Shown here one piece after another: positions 62,151 to 64,000 of a DNA stretch of 64,000 nt; positions within the stretch are counted from its first letter, which is position 1; each line of letters starts with the position of its first letter. The DNA is from Ascaris suum (taxonomy: Eukaryota > Nematoda > Chromadorea > Rhabditida > Ascarididae), in assembly GCA_013433145.1 (NCBI GenBank), contig CM024182.1, forward strand, positions 3,582,501 to 3,646,500, in the 5' to 3' direction. The position numbers and the translations under genes were made by a program. The notes beneath the pieces were generated by a model. It was not told the origin of the DNA. It did not search any database and saw only the letters and a program-made list of their open reading frames with translations.

Positions 62151-62693
62151 CCCCCCCCCTCAACAAAATCCTCACCGTTCCACCTGAAACCTGACGAAAA
62201 TTAATCCCTCAGGCTTGAAACGCTGCATGAGTTTCCTTGGATTTGTTATGCTTGTAATAATGTTGCATTTCACGAAATTTCTCTATGAAAAGAAAATTAG
62301 GAACTTCTCCAGTGAATTGCTTTCCCACTTTTTTCTTTTAACTCCGAAAAAACTTCTGTAAAGACTTCATTTGGAATAATAAGGATTTTGCAGCGATCCA
62401 AAGCATTAAAACAGGTTTATTATCAAATTCAAGCACATTGATAATATCAATCAAGTGCGTCAACGGATGCATAATTACTAAGCAAAAAACGACTGCAACC
62501 TACTGAGATCACTAAAAACGTTGAATGTGCTGCTATCCGATATGCCAGACGTATTGGCGGAATGAGCAGAAACGTTAGATAAATGCCGCAATCTACCACT
62601 TCTTTTTCTTAGTTTCTTAGGTGGTTTCCGCTGTCTGCACTTCCACTCGGGACCAATATATGGAATCACTGATCGAACGGTCGATAAAGACAT
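49266..62693 (-). CDS. ANGEL: ANGEL-family CCR4-like nuclease/phosphatase (16 exons recognised)
   Basis: The C-terminal half is an endonuclease/exonuclease/phosphatase domain of the ANGEL1/2 group, relatives of CCR4 deadenylase; vertebrate ANGEL proteins act as 2',3'-cyclic phosphatases on RNA. Exons: 62693-62504, 61826-61735, 60626-60448, 60140-60044, 59588-59523, 58818-58705, 57705-57660, 57460-57375, 56982-56885, 55859-55711, 53905-53759, 52829-52696, 52396-52165, 51358-51270, 50217-50124, 49439-49266. Catalytic motifs, all intact: ICSYNVLCQ (Asn305), FCLQEVQED (Glu356), CVANTHLLFN (Asn440, His442), VICGDFN (Asp483, Asn485), TPSDHIPL near the end. About 660 residues are recovered. The first 270 form an acidic Ser/Thr-rich tail from small exons. 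Phases agree at every junction except 51270 to 50217, where a short exon (phase 0 in, 2 out) is missing. Start ATG 62693 lies 19 nt after an acceptor. Confidence 0.93.
53030..53190 (+). mobile_element. Possible 3' end of a non-LTR retroposon with (AAAT)n tail
   Basis: A GC-richer block (53040-53140) ends in a clean AAATA-type tandem tail at 53138-53185, inside ANGEL intron 11 and opposite to the gene. GC-rich body plus short tandem A-rich tail is the usual form of a 5'-truncated RTE-like or SINE insertion. No reverse transcriptase motif is present in so short a piece. Confidence 0.4.
54829..54981. repeat. Compound (TA)n / (AAAT)n / (TA)n microsatellite in ANGEL intron 10
   Basis: TA alternation (54829-54898), then AAAT units (about 54899-54934), then TA again (54940-54981). 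Confidence 0.95.
56771..56783. repeat. C13 homopolymer in an ANGEL intron
   Basis: Thirteen C in a row on the plus strand (G on the gene's own strand), about 100 nt beyond the donor of the exon ending at 56885. Confidence 0.9.
58626..58640. repeat. C15 homopolymer in an ANGEL intron
   Basis: Fifteen C in a row on the plus strand, about 65 nt beyond the donor of the exon ending at 58705; on the transcript this is a G run. Confidence 0.9.
62071..62159. repeat. (TC)39 followed by a C12 run in ANGEL intron 1
   Basis: About 78 nt of uninterrupted TC passing directly into a C run. This is a pure pyrimidine strand of about 90 nt, and GA then G-rich on the transcript strand in reverse order. Confidence 0.95.
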
Positions 62694-62712
62694 CTTCCTG
62701 GTCTTTTTCGAC

Positions 62713-64000
62713 CTGGAATATCGATAAAGCTAAACAGTAAACCTCAGAAAACTAGGCAATTCACTCATGGATAACATGTGCTGGTATCAGGGTTGAGCTC
62801 CGGATCCCGCAGCAAGTGAATCCGCGATGAGGATCGGAGTTAATCAAACTCAAACACTCAATCCATGCTCATTCTGTAGCAAGTGGTACAGCAAACCAAT
62901 AATGCTGACATGTAATGCTAGCCATAAATAAAGTGCAAACCGATATATGGGCCGGAATCGGTTTATTGTTTTGAATTTTGGTGGAAACACGACCATCTCA
63001 TGTTTCACAAAGGCGAGGAATTGTTCTTATGTCGAGACCTGGTTTATTATGTACCACCCTTTTGCATAGCCCTTTGAATAGCATATCACTCGCATACCTC
63101 TCCCTCCTCTCTCTCTTCACCTCTCTAAATTATTGCGCCCTTGGTAAAACGAACAATTAAGACGTAAATTTATGAAAAAAAAAATCGCATTGAAAGCAAA
63201 AAATTCAAAGAAAAGAATTTTCAATTTTGGGAATATTTTCAACAGCAATGGAATATTACATGAATGAAAGATAATAAACGGTATCGATTACCTAGGGATG
63301 GAATTTATTTTTAGTGAAACCTTTTCATCGAACAATAATAAACTGTAAATATAAATTAGATTTAGATATTGGTGCTTACCAATGATTTCCAAAAAACTTC
63401 ACTCATAGAAGTGATAAGCAAATTTTTCTTCAACAGTAATAAGCGGATGTGATTTGTCGATTTTCAATTCAAGAAATCGTGAAAATAAATGCAAAAACGA
63501 ATTAAAATTTATGCTAATACTATAAACAACCAAACTTCATACTAAACTTTACACCAAGGGCAACACCGCATGGTTTACAAATAAAAAAAAAGACAGGAGC
63601 TTCTTGGACGAAAGGTCAAGCTAACACTTCAACGACACCGAGCTAAATCTACTTCAAGTTGCGACAGGTTTTAATCTGCGACCATATGGATTTGGATCAG
63701 AACCGGCCCTGGCCGAGGTTTAAACCAGCCCATGCAGGTCTCTCGGATGGGATCGGATCAGCCCATCTTTATATTGCCATACGTCATTCTAGTTAAGGTC
63801 AAAACCGGTTTGACGCGCTTACTTCAAGAAAACAAAAAAAGTTAAATACGTCCATTATTCCCTATCCTCGTGAATGTATCGAAGCTTGAAAAATCTTCTT
63901 TAGTTGCTTGTCTCTATCAGTTTAAATCCCCCTCTCTGTTCTTATGAACCCACAGCGGGTGCTTCCCGACATTTAAATTGAGTTATTAAAATATGAACCA
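62713..64000. other. Upstream flank of ANGEL; no gene seen
   Basis: No exon could be supported. GC-balanced patches at 62780-62870 and 63640-63800 (the latter with GGATCGGATCAGCCC-like words) may be old dispersed repeats. Promoter elements for ANGEL would lie here but none is evident. Confidence 0.5.

Overview
This is a eukaryotic window, AT-rich and intron-rich. It is most likely from a parasitic nematode. The support is long introns with TTTCAG/TTTTAG/TTGCAG acceptors, a possible spliced-leader acceptor 4 nt before a start codon (43640), a gag of the K02A2.6-like Ty3/Gypsy type, and long (TA)n tracts. The phylum call is inference; the eukaryotic gene structure is seen directly. There is no prokaryotic gene organisation.

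Four split genes could be assembled exon by exon with matching splice phases, and all lie on the minus strand. From high to low coordinates: (1) an ANGEL-family CCR4-like endonuclease/exonuclease/phosphatase, 62693-49266, 16 exons recognised, with a long acidic Ser/Thr-rich N-terminal half; (2) HYLS1, the hydrolethalus-syndrome centriole protein, 43635-37000, six exons, HYLS box in the last; (3) a DMAC2L (ATP synthase subunit s / factor B) homologue, 33833-28481, with an unresolved frame problem in its third exon; (4) phosphomannose isomerase (MPI, type I), 15358-7149, eight exons and all metal ligands present. The genes act in unrelated places (mRNA/RNA phosphate metabolism, centriole and cilium assembly, mitochondrial inner membrane, mannose metabolism). 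Co-orientation is the only sign of linkage, and the spacing is too large for a classical nematode operon.

Region 1-2560 holds the 5' part of a minus-strand LTR retrotransposon: LTR 2304-2560, primer-binding-like site, gag 2265-1090, and an overlapping protease fragment in the -1 frame. It is cut off before reverse transcriptase. Its LTR abuts a 154-nt (TA)n tract. Regions 2715-7148, 15359-28480, 33834-36999, 43636-49265 and 62713-64000 are AT-rich and mostly without recognisable genes. They carry microsatellites, G/C homopolymers and small duplications.

Most long open frames on the plus strand (for example 36924-37202, 37566-37817, 29792-30016, 28447-28698 and 60102-60392) are antisense shadows of the minus-strand exons.
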